Made by a program: the position numbers and the translations under genes
Part shown: positions 1 to 8,018 of the stretch, in pieces
How the letters are laid out: each line of letters opens with the position of its first letter
How positions within the stretch are numbered: position 1 is the stretch's first letter
NCBI GenBank assembly: GCA_009917455.1
Contig: QZDS01000025.1
Location: forward strand, 1-64,000
Length of the DNA stretch: 64,000 bases
DNA from: a bacterium 1xD8-48
GTDB lineage: Bacteria; Bacillota; Clostridia; Lachnospirales; Lachnospiraceae
Direction: 5' to 3'
Notes under the pieces: generated by a model
What the model was told of the DNA's origin: nothing
Seen by the model: only the letters and a program-made list of their open reading frames with translations
The model's database searches: none

Positions 1-8
1 TTGAAATA

Positions 9-1397
9 GTGAATAGCATCTTGGATATATGGAAGATTGCCGTACAAGCCATCATGTTCCTTGTTTTGTGGGCGGCGGCTTTCAGAGGGAAAAAAGGAAA
101 AATGGATGGAATTGCGGCAGCGCTGTTTATTATTGCCAATATAGGGATTGGATTTCTGCCGTGTACTGCTTGGGTAAGGTATGGCGTTTCTGCTTTTGCA
201 ATAATGGGGTATGCGGGGATATGTTATAAGAAACAGATTGGGAAAGCTGTATTTGTGATGCTCGCTTTTTATAACCTTCATTGCCTGAGTTTCCTGATTG
301 CAAACAGCATCTACATGAAAATAATGAGTGTGATGATGAAAAGGATTGATTTTTTGCAGAATAGTTATCAGCAAGAAGTGGATTGCTGTATGGCGGTTGG
401 GATGTTCTGTTTGATATTTGCTTATTCGGTATTATTTGTGGCAATGGCGCTTATTTTGTACAGATTTATGAAGGATGTAGCCATAATGGCCTGGCAGGAT
501 GTTATCCTGCTTTCCATTCTGAATTTTGTCGGGAGCATGATTACAGGAATCATCAGTGGGCTGATTACTGTAAAGATAGAGGATGAGTTTTTTATTTTAT
601 TTGATAAAAAGCCGGATTTGCTTTGGAAAGTTCCAATGATAGCAGTGCTTATTTTCATAGGGGAAGCCGCATTGATTTATTTCTGGCAGAAATACCGCAT
701 CCTGCTTGCTGAGAGGCAGAAACATTTTATAGAGGAACAGCAGGTCAAGGCAATGAAGAAGCGTCTGGAGGAAGCGGAGAATTTCTATGGAAGCATCCGA
801 AAGGTGCGGCACGAGATGAAGAACCATATGGCAAATATCAAAGGACTGGCAGGAGCCGGGGAGTATGGGGAAATAGAGGACTATGTACGGCGGATGGACG
901 AAACCATGCAGGAACTGGAATATAAGTATGTGACGGGAAATGCGGTCACAGATGTCATCATCAATGACAAATGCCGCAGGGCGGAAAAGGCAGGAATCCG
1001 GTTTGATGCAGATTTCCGGTATGGAGGGGAAATCCCTGTGTTTGATATGGGAATCATCCTGAACAATCTTTTGGATAATGCTATTGAAGCCTGTGAAAAA
1101 CTGGAAACAGGTAAAGGATTTATACACCTTTCGTTAAAGCAAAAAAAGCAGTTTTTATTGCTGGAAGTTGAGAACAGCTTTGACGGGGCTGTACCTGTGC
1201 AGTCGGGCGGAGGTTTGGCTTTGCCTACAACGAAACAGAGTATCCTGCCGGGGATTATTGCGGAACATGGGATTGGGCTGGAGAACGTGCGTGATGTGGC
1301 AGAGAAGTATTTCGGCGGTGTAAATATAAAAGTGAAAGGGGATGTGTTCCATGTGACAGTCATGCTGCAGCAGGGGGAGACGAAAGAAGATAAGTAA
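9..1397 (+). CDS. GHKL-type sensor histidine kinase (AgrC-like)
   Basis: Membrane sensor kinase of the GHKL/AgrC class, expected to phosphorylate a LytTR response regulator. The first ~240 residues hold about six hydrophobic segments. A charged helical linker follows, then the H-box (RHEMKNH, His near residue 268), an N-box (NNLLDNAIEAC, near 352) and a G-box (HGIGLENV) near the C-terminus. All kinase boxes are present, so unlike the other regulators in the island it appears complete at 462 aa. The frame is open to the left edge; the first in-frame start is GTG at base 9, and the true start could lie outside the window. The partner regulator is not in view and may be upstream. The small protein at 1451 follows after 53 bases, which suggests a functional link. 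The signal sensed is unknown. Confidence 0.85.
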   Translation: MNSILDIWKIAVQAIMFLVLWAAAFRGKKGKMDGIAAALFIIANIGIGFLPCTAWVRYGVSAFAIMGYAGICYKKQIGKAVFVMLAFYNLHCLSFLIANSIYMKIMSVMMKRIDFLQNSYQQEVDCCMAVGMFCLIFAYSVLFVAMALILYRFMKDVAIMAWQDVILLSILNFVGSMITGIISGLITVKIEDEFFILFDKKPDLLWKVPMIAVLIFIGEAALIYFWQKYRILLAERQKHFIEEQQVKAMKKRLEEAENFYGSIRKVRHEMKNHMANIKGLAGAGEYGEIEDYVRRMDETMQELEYKYVTGNAVTDVIINDKCRRAEKAGIRFDADFRYGGEIPVFDMGIILNNLLDNAIEACEKLETGKGFIHLSLKQKKQFLLLEVENSFDGAVPVQSGGGLALPTTKQSILPGIIAEHGIGLENVRDVAEKYFGGVNIKVKGDVFHVTVMLQQGETKEDK

Positions 1398-1450
1398 ATG
1401 GCTATGCATGAAATGAAACTCGAAAATAGATTAAAGTGGAGGATTAAAAA

Positions 1451-2056
1451 ATGGCTATCAGTGGAGTAGGACAGAATTTTTATCGGAACAATGTGGAAAC
1501 AAAGGGAAACACGAAAAATGTGAACAATACGGAAAAGTTCGCACTGGAAAAAACAGGCAGTACACGGGAATTATCGGAAGCGGAAGAAATGGAGCTGTTT
1601 AAGAAGGAATTTTATGCAGAACTTGATAGAATACCACGAGACAGAACCATAGCAAATGTAGCAGTTAATATATCGGAGGAAGCATTTAAAAATATGAAAG
1701 CTGATCCAAAGTATAGGGAACAAATGTTGTCTGTAATCAGGCGTGATATGACTGGCTCTGTCGCTCCGGCTCCAGACTGTTCTTTGGTGATTACGGTAGG
1801 AGCCACAGCCAAAGATTATAGGGCAGATGGATGGTCTGTTAACAATGATTCAGAGTTTTATGCACGTTCACAGGATAGTTTTTATAAGAAAACAAGCGGG
1901 CAAAAGGACAGGCAGAAGGAGTTGCTGGAAGAATATCTGGAAAAGCGGGCGCAGGCTAAGAGACAGCAGCAGGAGATGTTGGATGAAAAGGTTGCAAAGG
2001 CGGAGCAGGAGAGAAGCAGGCTGGCAAAGGCATGGGCGGTTCCGAATGACAGATGA
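1451..2056 (+). CDS. Island protein, GIG leader and charged helical tail
   Basis: Uncharacterised 201-aa protein. It begins MAISGVGQN, the clearest form of the leader motif shared across this island. A moderately conserved core includes 'NISEEAFKNMKADPKYREQM', which aligns with the genes at 2108 (LKKMASDPDF) and 8620 (LEKMQNDPEK). Residues ~145-201 are a Lys/Glu/Arg/Gln-rich helix. No signal peptide or membrane segment is seen, so a cytoplasmic or non-classically exported protein is likely. It lacks the C-terminal FDxKA-type tail of its paralogues. The start is fixed by GGAGGAT seven bases upstream. It may belong to a Lachnospiraceae family I recall as DUF6033, but that name is from memory. 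Function unknown. Confidence 0.75.
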   Translation: MAISGVGQNFYRNNVETKGNTKNVNNTEKFALEKTGSTRELSEAEEMELFKKEFYAELDRIPRDRTIANVAVNISEEAFKNMKADPKYREQMLSVIRRDMTGSVAPAPDCSLVITVGATAKDYRADGWSVNNDSEFYARSQDSFYKKTSGQKDRQKELLEEYLEKRAQAKRQQQEMLDEKVAKAEQERSRLAKAWAVPNDR

Positions 2057-2107
2057 GCCGCCGTTACGATAAGTATAATAATTTTAGTAATCAGGAGGAC
2101 AAAGACT

Positions 2108-2803
2108 ATGGCAATGGAAATTACAAACAATTACAATAACTATGCGGCAAATTACGCTGATACTACGAAAAAATCCGGTAGTAATGCGGCAACGGAGATA
2201 AAGACAAGCAGCAAAGGCAAGGTACAGGAATACTATGAACAATTATGTAAGAAATTTCCGCAGATAAATATTAATTCGAGTAGGGGCATTGCAGATGGCG
2301 GTAAAAATAATATCGTTTTGAATCTCTCCAATGACTGTTTGAAAAAAATGGCAAGTGATCCGGACTTTGCAAGAAAAATCGAAAATGACATAGCGGGCAT
2401 ACCAGCAGCGCATGAGCAGATGTTTGCTAAGGCAAAAAGTGATGGTATTGAGATACATGGGTTTGATGTGAGGATCAATGCAGATGGAAGTATGCAATGC
2501 TCCTGTAGTGGTTCAACAAGAACCAGTGGCTCAAAACAAAGCGCATCCATACTGAATACGGAAAAAAGCCAGAAAGAAAGATTAGAAAAAAAGCGTGAGG
2601 AGAGAAAAAATTTAGAAGAAGAAGCAGCGAAACGGCGGGCAGAAAGAAAAGAGCAGATGGATAAACTGACGGAAGAGGGAGAAGCAGAATCGTTCACGAT
2701 ATCTGCCACTGGTATGGATATGAAAAGCGTCACGCAGAACCTTATAGCAGCGGTTTCTGGTACACCAGTGCCTACAGGGGTAAGTTTTGATATAAAGGCG
2801 TAA
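2108..2803 (+). CDS. Island protein, MAMEITNNY leader and FDIKA tail
   Basis: Uncharacterised 231-aa protein, paralogue of the gene at 8620: both start MAMEITNNY and the first ~27 bases are nearly identical. A core of ~100 residues (with LKKMASDPDF) is followed by a charged helix (~residues 145-190) and a C-terminal segment with 'TGMDMKSVTQNLI' ending in FDIKA. The same C-terminal block ('GTDMGKVAENLI', then FDLKA) occurs in the broken gene at 3156-3701. The start has CAGGAGGAC seven bases upstream. No signal peptide or membrane helix is visible. It follows the 1451 gene by 51 bases with no terminator, so they are probably co-transcribed. Function not known; DUF6033-like by recollection only. 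Confidence 0.75.
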   Translation: MAMEITNNYNNYAANYADTTKKSGSNAATEIKTSSKGKVQEYYEQLCKKFPQININSSRGIADGGKNNIVLNLSNDCLKKMASDPDFARKIENDIAGIPAAHEQMFAKAKSDGIEIHGFDVRINADGSMQCSCSGSTRTSGSKQSASILNTEKSQKERLEKKREERKNLEEEAAKRRAERKEQMDKLTEEGEAESFTISATGMDMKSVTQNLIAAVSGTPVPTGVSFDIKA

Positions 2804-2821
2804 GAAATATTTTGCAGCAGA

Positions 2822-2879
2822 CTGTTTAGGCATATTGCATGGGAGCGAATGTGGCTCTAACGACAGAGGGCTGTTACAT
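2822..2879 (+). repeat. Repeated intergenic leader, copy 1
   Basis: First of three similar noncoding segments, each just upstream of an island gene. The shared core is GGGAGC-N7-GGCTC, in which GAGC and GCTC can pair around a 7-base loop, followed by (A)CGACAGAGGG. The other copies are at 3754-3812 and 9739-9795. It lies between the 2108 gene and the lipoprotein at 2905. It could be a 5' leader RNA element or a recombination-prone repeat; the sequence alone does not decide. Confidence 0.6.
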
Positions 2880-2904
2880 AAAAGGAAATCGGAGGATATG
2901 AAAA

Positions 2905-3159
2905 ATGCGTGTCAACAGAATATCGGCATTACTGATTACGGCAATGGTGGTTCCCGCGATCAGCGGATGCACCACACAGGGAGGCCCCGCCCCGGATGCC
3001 GTGCATCAGATTGAGGATGACGGTTCGGCGGTCTATGATGATGACCCCATAGCGGTGGAGCCGCAGCTTGACGAAGATGGACTGGACGGGGATTCGGATG
3101 AATCCAATGTGCAGGGGGAGATCATTTCGGCGGAACCGCATAAAGGGAGTGCGGAGTGA
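2905..3159 (+). CDS. Small acidic lipoprotein with leader-like N-terminus
   Basis: 84-aa predicted lipoprotein. Residues 1-22 form a signal peptide ending in AISGC, a lipobox with Cys22, so the mature protein should be lipid-anchored outside the membrane. The mature part is very acidic (many Asp and Glu). The start MRVNRIS resembles the MSVNGIG leader of neighbouring island proteins, and the start is preceded by the same GGAGGAT ribosome site. Its TGA stop overlaps a GTG that opens the next reading frame (GTGA), so the broken gene at 3156 was probably translationally coupled. No function can be assigned. Confidence 0.65.
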   Translation: MRVNRISALLITAMVVPAISGCTTQGGPAPDAVHQIEDDGSAVYDDDPIAVEPQLDEDGLDGDSDESNVQGEIISAEPHKGSAE

Positions 3160-3701
3160 AATATTCAGAATATCTGAATAATAAATATGTCTGCCTGACA
3201 CCGACAAAGGACAGTTCCGTGTCAATCAATTCAAGCCTGCGTTCGAAGGCGGCATCCAATCTCAAAACGGCTGAATGACTGGAGAATACGCTTTCCCAAA
3301 TGCCGGACTGTATCAATAAGATATGTGAAAATTCTGCTAAAAATGGAGCGAGGCTGGTCAGTCTGGAAATCAGCATAGACAGCGAGGACTGTATTACGAC
3401 AAAGTGCGTAGGTGTTTTTGAGGCTGATCCCGGCACAGAGGAATCCAGGAAAATGGTTGAGGAGGCGAGAGCCAGAAACAAAGAGCGTAAAGTGGAATGG
3501 GAAAAGCTGCTTGAAAAGAATAAGGAAAAGAAGGCCGAGCAGGAAAAGCTGGAAGAACAGAAAGGCGGCAGGCAGTATGATATTACTGTAATGGGAACAG
3601 ATATGGGAAAAGTTGCAGAGAATTTGATAGGTAAAATCGGTATGGGTAACAGTGTCATGTCTACAGCACTGACAGTAACAGGTTTCGATTTAAAGGCGTA
3701 A
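3156..3701 (+). pseudogene. Broken island-family gene with FDLKA tail
   Basis: One frame runs from GTG at 3156 to the stop at 3699-3701, interrupted by a TGA near 3277. The upstream part reads as coding (VKYSEYLNN...), and the downstream part (open from about 3300) holds a charged helix, then 'GTDMGKVAENLIGKIG' and a terminal FDLKA. This C-terminal block matches the intact gene at 2108. The usual leader is missing; the frame starts by overlapping the lipoprotein stop. The likely history is loss of the 5' end plus one nonsense mutation. Initiation at ATG 3300 could still give a 133-aa C-terminal product. Confidence 0.65.
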
Positions 3702-3753
3702 ATATTATTTTTTCCGGCAGAGGTGCAAAACCATGCGCCTTTGTCGAAAGTAA

Positions 3754-3812
3754 CTGTTCGGACTTATTATAAGGGAGCAGGTGTGGCTCTGACCGACAGA
3801 TGGGCCGCTGTA
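3754..3812 (+). repeat. Repeated intergenic leader, copy 2
   Basis: Second copy of the island leader. It shares CGGACTTATTA, GGGAGC-N7-GGCTC and CGACAGA-x-GGG with the copy at 9739, and the hairpin and CGACAGA part with the copy at 2822. The hairpin arms GAGC and GCTC are conserved while the loop bases vary. It ends 23 bases before the MSVNGIG start at 3836. Confidence 0.65.
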
Positions 3813-3835
3813 TTGAAGATGGAGGATATTTAAAA

Positions 3836-4352
3836 ATGAGTGTTAATGGAATTGGAAGTAATTATTGTTATATGGGGGCTGCTGCAAATCATGTGCAGAA
3901 AAAGGTATCTGAAACAAATGCAGGCAGAAAAGTGACGCAGCAGCCAGACATTAAAAGACGGAAACTATAATGTGGAAGATGTAATGAAATCAATCATGGA
4001 TACATATGAGGCCCGTTATAATGAAATCGTCAAAGAACATGAAAATGGAGACCGTGAAGTTTCCTATGAACTTACGGGGAAAAGGTCTCTTACGCTTGAA
4101 GAAGATTTGGCTGGACTGGATGCGGCTTTTAAGATGCGTCTGGCAAATCTGAAAGGATATATTACCTGTCAACAGACAAACAAAGCCTTTGAAAATCCGG
4201 ACAGCTCCTGGTATTTCAATAGAAACAGTTCCCGAAATGAAGGAAAAACACAAGACAGGATTCAGTTTTTCGACACAGAATATCGGGATTCGGCAGTGTC
4301 GATAATGGAGCATACAAGTTTTGTGGCAGATACTCAAAAGCTTTTCAGGTAG
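3836..4352 (+). pseudogene. Frameshifted island gene with GIG leader
   Basis: The 5' part starts MSVNGIGSNY after GGAGGAT and stays open for 44 codons. From about 3945 another frame continues as '...LKDGNYNVEDVMKSIMDTY...' and stays open to 4352 for more than 125 codons. Joining the two frames gives a protein of about 170 residues, so a frameshift near 3940-3965 is the simplest reading. The downstream half has no FDxKA tail and ends DTQKLFR. A re-start at 3972 is possible but has no clear ribosome site. Function unknown. Confidence 0.6.
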
Positions 4353-4835
4353 ATTGAGATACCCCTAAGGTTCCGTATAGGCCATGATTAGGAATGCGCT
4401 CTGCGGGCATACTTACAGTATACATGGTAATTTATGGAAAATTATCACTGTAAGGACACCTGCACGGAACCGTTCCGCTGATCATGGTTAGAAATCCAGA
4501 AGTGGCTGTGGGAGGGATTGAGAGATGTGCAAAATAAGGTGTCCGCTGTGCCGGAAGAGGATCTGCGATTTAATCGCCATCGCGGAGGGGCGATTGGGGA
4601 GAAAATTGTACAATCAGGCAAAAGTATACTTTCACGCAAAAGTCAGGGGTTTCCGTGATAGTATAAAGCGGAAAGGAAAAAGGGAGTAGGATATTGTTGG
4701 TTTTTGCGGAAAAGGGTATTAGTTTGGCAAAAAATGCTGTTGAAATACGGGGATATGATACAAACACGGAAATGGCTCGGAGTTTTCGTGATAGTTTGCA
4801 GTTTCGCCTGTTTGTTTAAAGAATTTGCAATTTTT
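4353..4835 (+). other. Decayed coding sequence between island genes and Fic module
   Basis: No complete gene is supported. A start-less frame at 4482-4658 reads like former protein sequence (EGLRDVQNKVSAVPEEDLRF). A second frame near 4708-4819 (GISLAKNAVEIRGYDTNTE) is also protein-like but ends at a stop. The short motif FRDS appears in both stretches. I take it as the eroded remains of one or two small genes; no family is recognised. Confidence 0.4.
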
Positions 4836-4905
4836 TTCGTCCAACAAATTGTTTTTTCGTCCAAAAAGACTTATGATTGGATGAAAAAGAATGACATTGG
4901 ACGAA
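4836..4905 (+). promoter_or_regulatory. Fic promoter with four spaced operator half-sites
   Basis: TTCGTCCAA occurs at 4836 and 4856. Its reverse complement follows at 4877 (TTGGATGAA, one mismatch) and 4897 (TTGGACGAA). Steps are 20, 21 and 20 bases, about two helical turns each. A promoter, TTGTTT (4849-4854), 17 bases, TATGAT (4872-4877), lies inside the array, so bound protein would block polymerase. The likely binder is the winged-helix C-terminus of the Fic protein encoded 11 bases downstream. A further exact copy lies at 6541, at the far end of the module. Confidence 0.65.
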
Positions 4906-4915
4906 GGGAGATAAC

Positions 4916-5977
4916 ATGAGAACATTTGATTATATTCGCCTTGCAGACCAAACGTGGGATATGGATATACTTAATCTTGTCGCAAAGATACATGAATATA
5001 AGGGGCGTCAGGATTTATATATCAGGCAGAAGCCAGTTGCGCTTGAACGTCTGGTTGAGATTGCAAAAATTCAGAGCACAGAGGCATCCAATAAAATAGA
5101 AGGGATTGTTACGACAAGTACCCGGATGAAGCAGTTGTTTGAAGAAAAGACAACACCCCGGAACAGGGAAGAAGATGAGATTATGGGGTACAGAGATGTA
5201 CTTAACACAATTCACGAAAGCAATGAGTACATTCCGATCAGACCATCATATATACTACAGTTACACAGAGACCTTTTAAAGAGGGCGGGATTTTCTTACG
5301 GCGGAAGTTTTAAGAGCGTACAGAATTATATTAATGAAACAAAGCCGGATGGAACAGTAGTCACAAGGTTTACTCCAATCACTCCGTATGATACACCGGA
5401 TGTCGTGGAACGGTTATGTGCGGCTTATGAGCAGGCAATTGCGAGTGAGAAGGTGGATTCCCTTATATTGATTCCTGTTTTTATATGTGATTTTTTGTGC
5501 ATTCACCCTTTTAATGATGGTAATGGAAGGATGAGCCGGTTGCTTACTTTGCTTCTTTTATATAAGAATGGGTATAGTGTTGGTAAATATATAAGTATTG
5601 AGAGGCAAATTGAGAAAACAAAAGACAGGTATTATGATGTCCTTGAAAGTTCAGATATAGGGTGGCATGAGGAAAAAAACGATCCGACACCATTTATACG
5701 TTATATGCTAACTGTCATTTTGGCTTGTTACACCAAATTTGAAGAACGTGCAGGAATCATAGCGGGAAAGGGAGATACCGTTAATGCTTATGATATTGTA
5801 AAAAAATATACAGAAGAAAAAATCGGGAAATTTACAGGTGCAGAAGTTGTTGCACACTGTCCAAGCATAGGGAGAGCATCAGCTCTGGCGGCATTAAAGA
5901 AACTGGTGGGTGAAGGAAGTATTATTCGGTACGGGAGTGGAAGAAGCACCTATTATGTAAAGGCTGACAGACAGTAA
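4916..5977 (+). CDS. Fic family protein (AMP-transferase) with winged-helix C-terminus
   Basis: 353-aa Fic/DOC-fold protein. These enzymes transfer AMP from ATP to Ser, Thr or Tyr hydroxyls of target proteins. The catalytic motif HPFNDGNGR is complete at residues 197-205. An N-terminal inhibitory helix motif S-x3-E-G (Ser58, Glu62, Gly63) places it with self-inhibited class II Fic proteins, which need no separate antitoxin. An N-terminal Fic_N-type domain precedes the core, and residues ~290-353 look like a winged-helix domain suited to binding DNA. The regular operator array immediately upstream fits self-repression. The short gene or genes at 5996-6534 follow after 18 bases. Chromosomal class II Fic proteins can act as regulators rather than toxins. 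Confidence 0.9.
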   Translation: MRTFDYIRLADQTWDMDILNLVAKIHEYKGRQDLYIRQKPVALERLVEIAKIQSTEASNKIEGIVTTSTRMKQLFEEKTTPRNREEDEIMGYRDVLNTIHESNEYIPIRPSYILQLHRDLLKRAGFSYGGSFKSVQNYINETKPDGTVVTRFTPITPYDTPDVVERLCAAYEQAIASEKVDSLILIPVFICDFLCIHPFNDGNGRMSRLLTLLLLYKNGYSVGKYISIERQIEKTKDRYYDVLESSDIGWHEEKNDPTPFIRYMLTVILACYTKFEERAGIIAGKGDTVNAYDIVKKYTEEKIGKFTGAEVVAHCPSIGRASALAALKKLVGEGSIIRYGSGRSTYYVKADRQ

Positions 5978-5995
5978 GCTAAATTTGGAGAGGGA

Positions 5996-6534
5996 ATGTG
6001 CAGAGTGATTCAGGTAGATTTAGTAGATTATAGCAGGCTGACGGATTTTGGAATGCAAATAACAAAATACGTCAATAGAAATTTGAAGGATATAATACGT
6101 GTATTAATTGATGTATTGGAAACAGATCCGGAATTTGAGTTAAATGGATTTTCCCAGGAGATTACTTGGAAATGCCGAAGAAATGTAAAAATGCTGTGTA
6201 TGAGTTATATGAATTAATATGTTCTGCAAATATCAGAGATTATATAAAGCCTAAATACGAATATTTGTTATATGCAATATTAGGGTGGTGGGAAGATTGT
6301 GCTGATAGTGAAGATGATTTGATAATCAATTCGGTAGATGTTCAGCTTAGGGATACTTTGGATAATGAGAAAGGTAGAACTATTTTAAAACGTATAACAG
6401 ATTACGAAGAATATTATTATTTTTGTTTTGAGGATTATGATTTTTTGCCGTCTCAGTTAAGCAATATGGCTATGATGTATTTGCGGAATCCAGAGTTAGT
6501 AGAGACATTTTTACTATATAATCTTGATGATTAA
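5996..6534 (+). pseudogene. Fic-linked small gene, probably frameshifted
   Basis: Two overlapping frames follow fic. The first (5996-6217, 73 codons) has a good ribosome site (GGAGAGGG). The second runs in another frame and stays open to 6534 (122 codons from TTG 6166, or from ATG 6172). If the frame changes near 6160-6190 they join into one acidic protein of about 175 residues with tyrosine- and leucine-rich helices. The first frame's last codons (CRRNVKMLCMSYMN) look like out-of-frame sequence, which supports a frameshift. Two coupled genes remain possible because AGGAG lies at 6156-6160. No family is recognised. Confidence 0.5.
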
Positions 6535-6540
6535 TTTCTT

Positions 6541-6556
6541 TTGGACGAAATATAAT
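6541..6556 (+). promoter_or_regulatory. Outlying Fic operator copy with -10-like box
   Basis: An exact TTGGACGAA (6541-6549) is followed by TATAAT (6551-6556). It is the same 9-mer as in the Fic promoter array, 1.6 kb away at the other end of the Fic module. It may let the Fic-encoded regulator control the next gene, or mark the edge of a mobile Fic cassette. Confidence 0.45.
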
Positions 6557-6637
6557 AGAGCCTGATAGGAGATGGGAGTATTTTGTTCTGGAAAATTATA
6601 AATAATAGAGGGGCATAAAAGAAATGAGGTGACAGTA

Positions 6638-7276
6638 TTGGTACGGATTGCCATATGTGATGACGAGAAAGAAGCCGTTACGCTGCATGAGGAAATCATA
6701 AAGGACAGCCTGCAGTCCTGCGGTATCGGTTATGAAATAACAACTTACACATACAGCAGCAATCTTTTGTCTGACATTACGGAGGATGGATTCTTTTATG
6801 ATCTGCTCCTGCTGGATATTGAAATGCCTGATGTGACAGGTATGGGGCTTGCAGGGAAGATAAAGCCGTTTCTGCCGAATATTAAGGTCATTTTCATAAC
6901 CTCGCATATGGAATATGCGATTGATGCATTTGAACTTTCCATTTTCCGCTATGTGCCCAAAAATGATTTTGAGAAAAGGCTGAAAACTGCCGTGGCAGAT
7001 GCGGCAAAACTGATCGAACTGGAAGCGGGCAAAGAATACATTATCCAGACGGCAGGACGGATGGAGAAGATGATGGAAAACGGGTGCAAAGCCGTCCCGG
7101 TCATAACAGAGGGGGAGTTAAAAACCACAAAAAAGGATGCAGACTTGCATGGCTGGGGGTTGAAAAGCGTCCGCACCACCGCAGAGCGTTATGATGGTAT
7201 TGTGGAAACCGAGTATGGAGGATGCAGGTTCTGTACAGTCGTTACATTATCCTATGAACCCGTAAGGGCAGAATAA
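6638..7276 (+). pseudogene. Response-regulator receiver fused to GHKL kinase tail
   Basis: The N-terminal ~135 residues are a response-regulator receiver: IAICDDE acid pocket, LLLDIEMP with the phospho-acceptor Asp, FITSH, and a Lys in RYVPKN. After the first strand of a LytTR-type output domain (EYIIQT), the protein switches to a kinase end: HGWGLKSVRTTAERYDG is a GHKL G-box region. The DNA-binding domain and most of the kinase are gone, so an in-frame deletion fused a regulator gene to the downstream kinase gene. The best start is TTG 6638, five bases after GAGGTG; GTG 6629 is the longer option. The product could bind phosphate but should not bind DNA by a LytTR domain. Confidence 0.7.
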
Positions 7277-7292
7277 ATATATTTTCCGTAAA

Positions 7293-7324
7293 AACAGGCC
7301 GCACGTTTGAACGGTCTGTTTTTT
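7293..7324 (+). terminator. Intrinsic terminator after the RR-kinase chimera
   Basis: AACAGGCCG (7293-7301) and CGGTCTGTT (7312-7320) pair with one G-T wobble around a 10-base loop, followed by a run of Ts. It separates the chimera from the LytTR-like site that starts immediately after. Confidence 0.75.
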
Positions 7325-7385
7325 CATGGACAAAAACCTACCATTCATGGACAAAACGGCACGGAAATGGGTTTTACGGTATGCT
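7324..7385 (+). promoter_or_regulatory. LytTR-like operator and promoter
   Basis: TTCATGGACAAAA occurs twice, at about 7324 and 7345, with a 21-base step. Paired direct repeats one helical step apart are the usual LytTR-regulator layout. TATGCT (7380-7385) is a possible -10 box about 24 bases downstream, as expected for an activator-dependent promoter with a poor -35. It would drive the small membrane protein and the ABC ATPase remnant. A related site is at 11664-11700. Confidence 0.5.
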
Positions 7386-7432
7386 ATGTCCATAACAGTT
7401 ACTTATATACCAATCTGAATGGAGGAAAGTTT

Positions 7433-7609
7433 ATGAGACACTTTTATTTTCGGCTGATTTTTGGCATTGTCTGGCTGGCTGCGGCAGTTGTCAGTGTTGT
7501 GAAAGCCAATATTTCCTTTGCCGCCCTGTATGCGGTGCTTGGCATTGTATTCCTGTGGTCTGCCTGTTCAATCAGTAAAAAGGAGAAGGACAAAGATAAT
7601 GACCAATAA
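7433..7609 (+). CDS. Small two-helix membrane protein
   Basis: 58-aa protein with two hydrophobic segments (residues ~7-22 and ~29-45) and a charged C-terminus (KKEKDKDN). The ATG at 7433 follows GGAGGAAAG; a longer open frame from 7307 would run through the operator and is unlikely. Its stop overlaps the start of the ABC ATPase gene by 11 bases, so the two were translated as a coupled pair. It is probably a small partner of an ABC exporter under the LytTR-like site. No family is recognised. Confidence 0.6.
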   Translation: MRHFYFRLIFGIVWLAAAVVSVVKANISFAALYAVLGIVFLWSACSISKKEKDKDNDQ

Positions 7610-8018
7610 CACAATGGGTAACGGGGAACTTCTCGTTCTGAAAGATTTAAATGTCTGGTACACTAAGGGCAAGCCTGTTCTTGAACACTTTTCCGTGGAG
7701 CTGGGAAACAATGAGGCTATCGGGCTGATCGGATTGAACGGGGCGGGCAAGACCACTTTTATTAAAACGTTTTCCGGGCTGCTTAACACTTTTCAAGTGA
7801 AAGCTGCCTGGCGGCAGGGAAAACCACTTCTATTTCGTGACCGGAAATTTAAGAAAGAACGGTATGTTGTTTTTGCCGAAGATCATTCATTTCAGTTTTT
7901 TACGTTCCGCGAGTATGCTTCCTATGTGGCAGCGTCTTACGGCAGGAAGTTATCTGATATCGATGGAGGATATCTGCGACAGGGTGTGCATACAGGGCAG
8001 CGGGAGGACGGCGCATGA
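7599..8018 (+). pseudogene. Truncated ABC transporter ATP-binding subunit
   Basis: Starts as an ABC ATPase: a first strand (LVLKDLNVWY), Walker A GLNGAGKTT near residue 45, and a region like the Q-loop to helical domain (FREYASYVAASYGRKL). It then runs out near residue 125 into unrelated sequence (RQGVHTGQREDGA). The ABC signature, Walker B and switch His are absent, so it cannot hydrolyse ATP. The break at about 7970-8000 joins it to the remains of an M56 peptidase gene in another frame. The start ATG 7599 overlaps the small membrane gene upstream. Confidence 0.7.
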
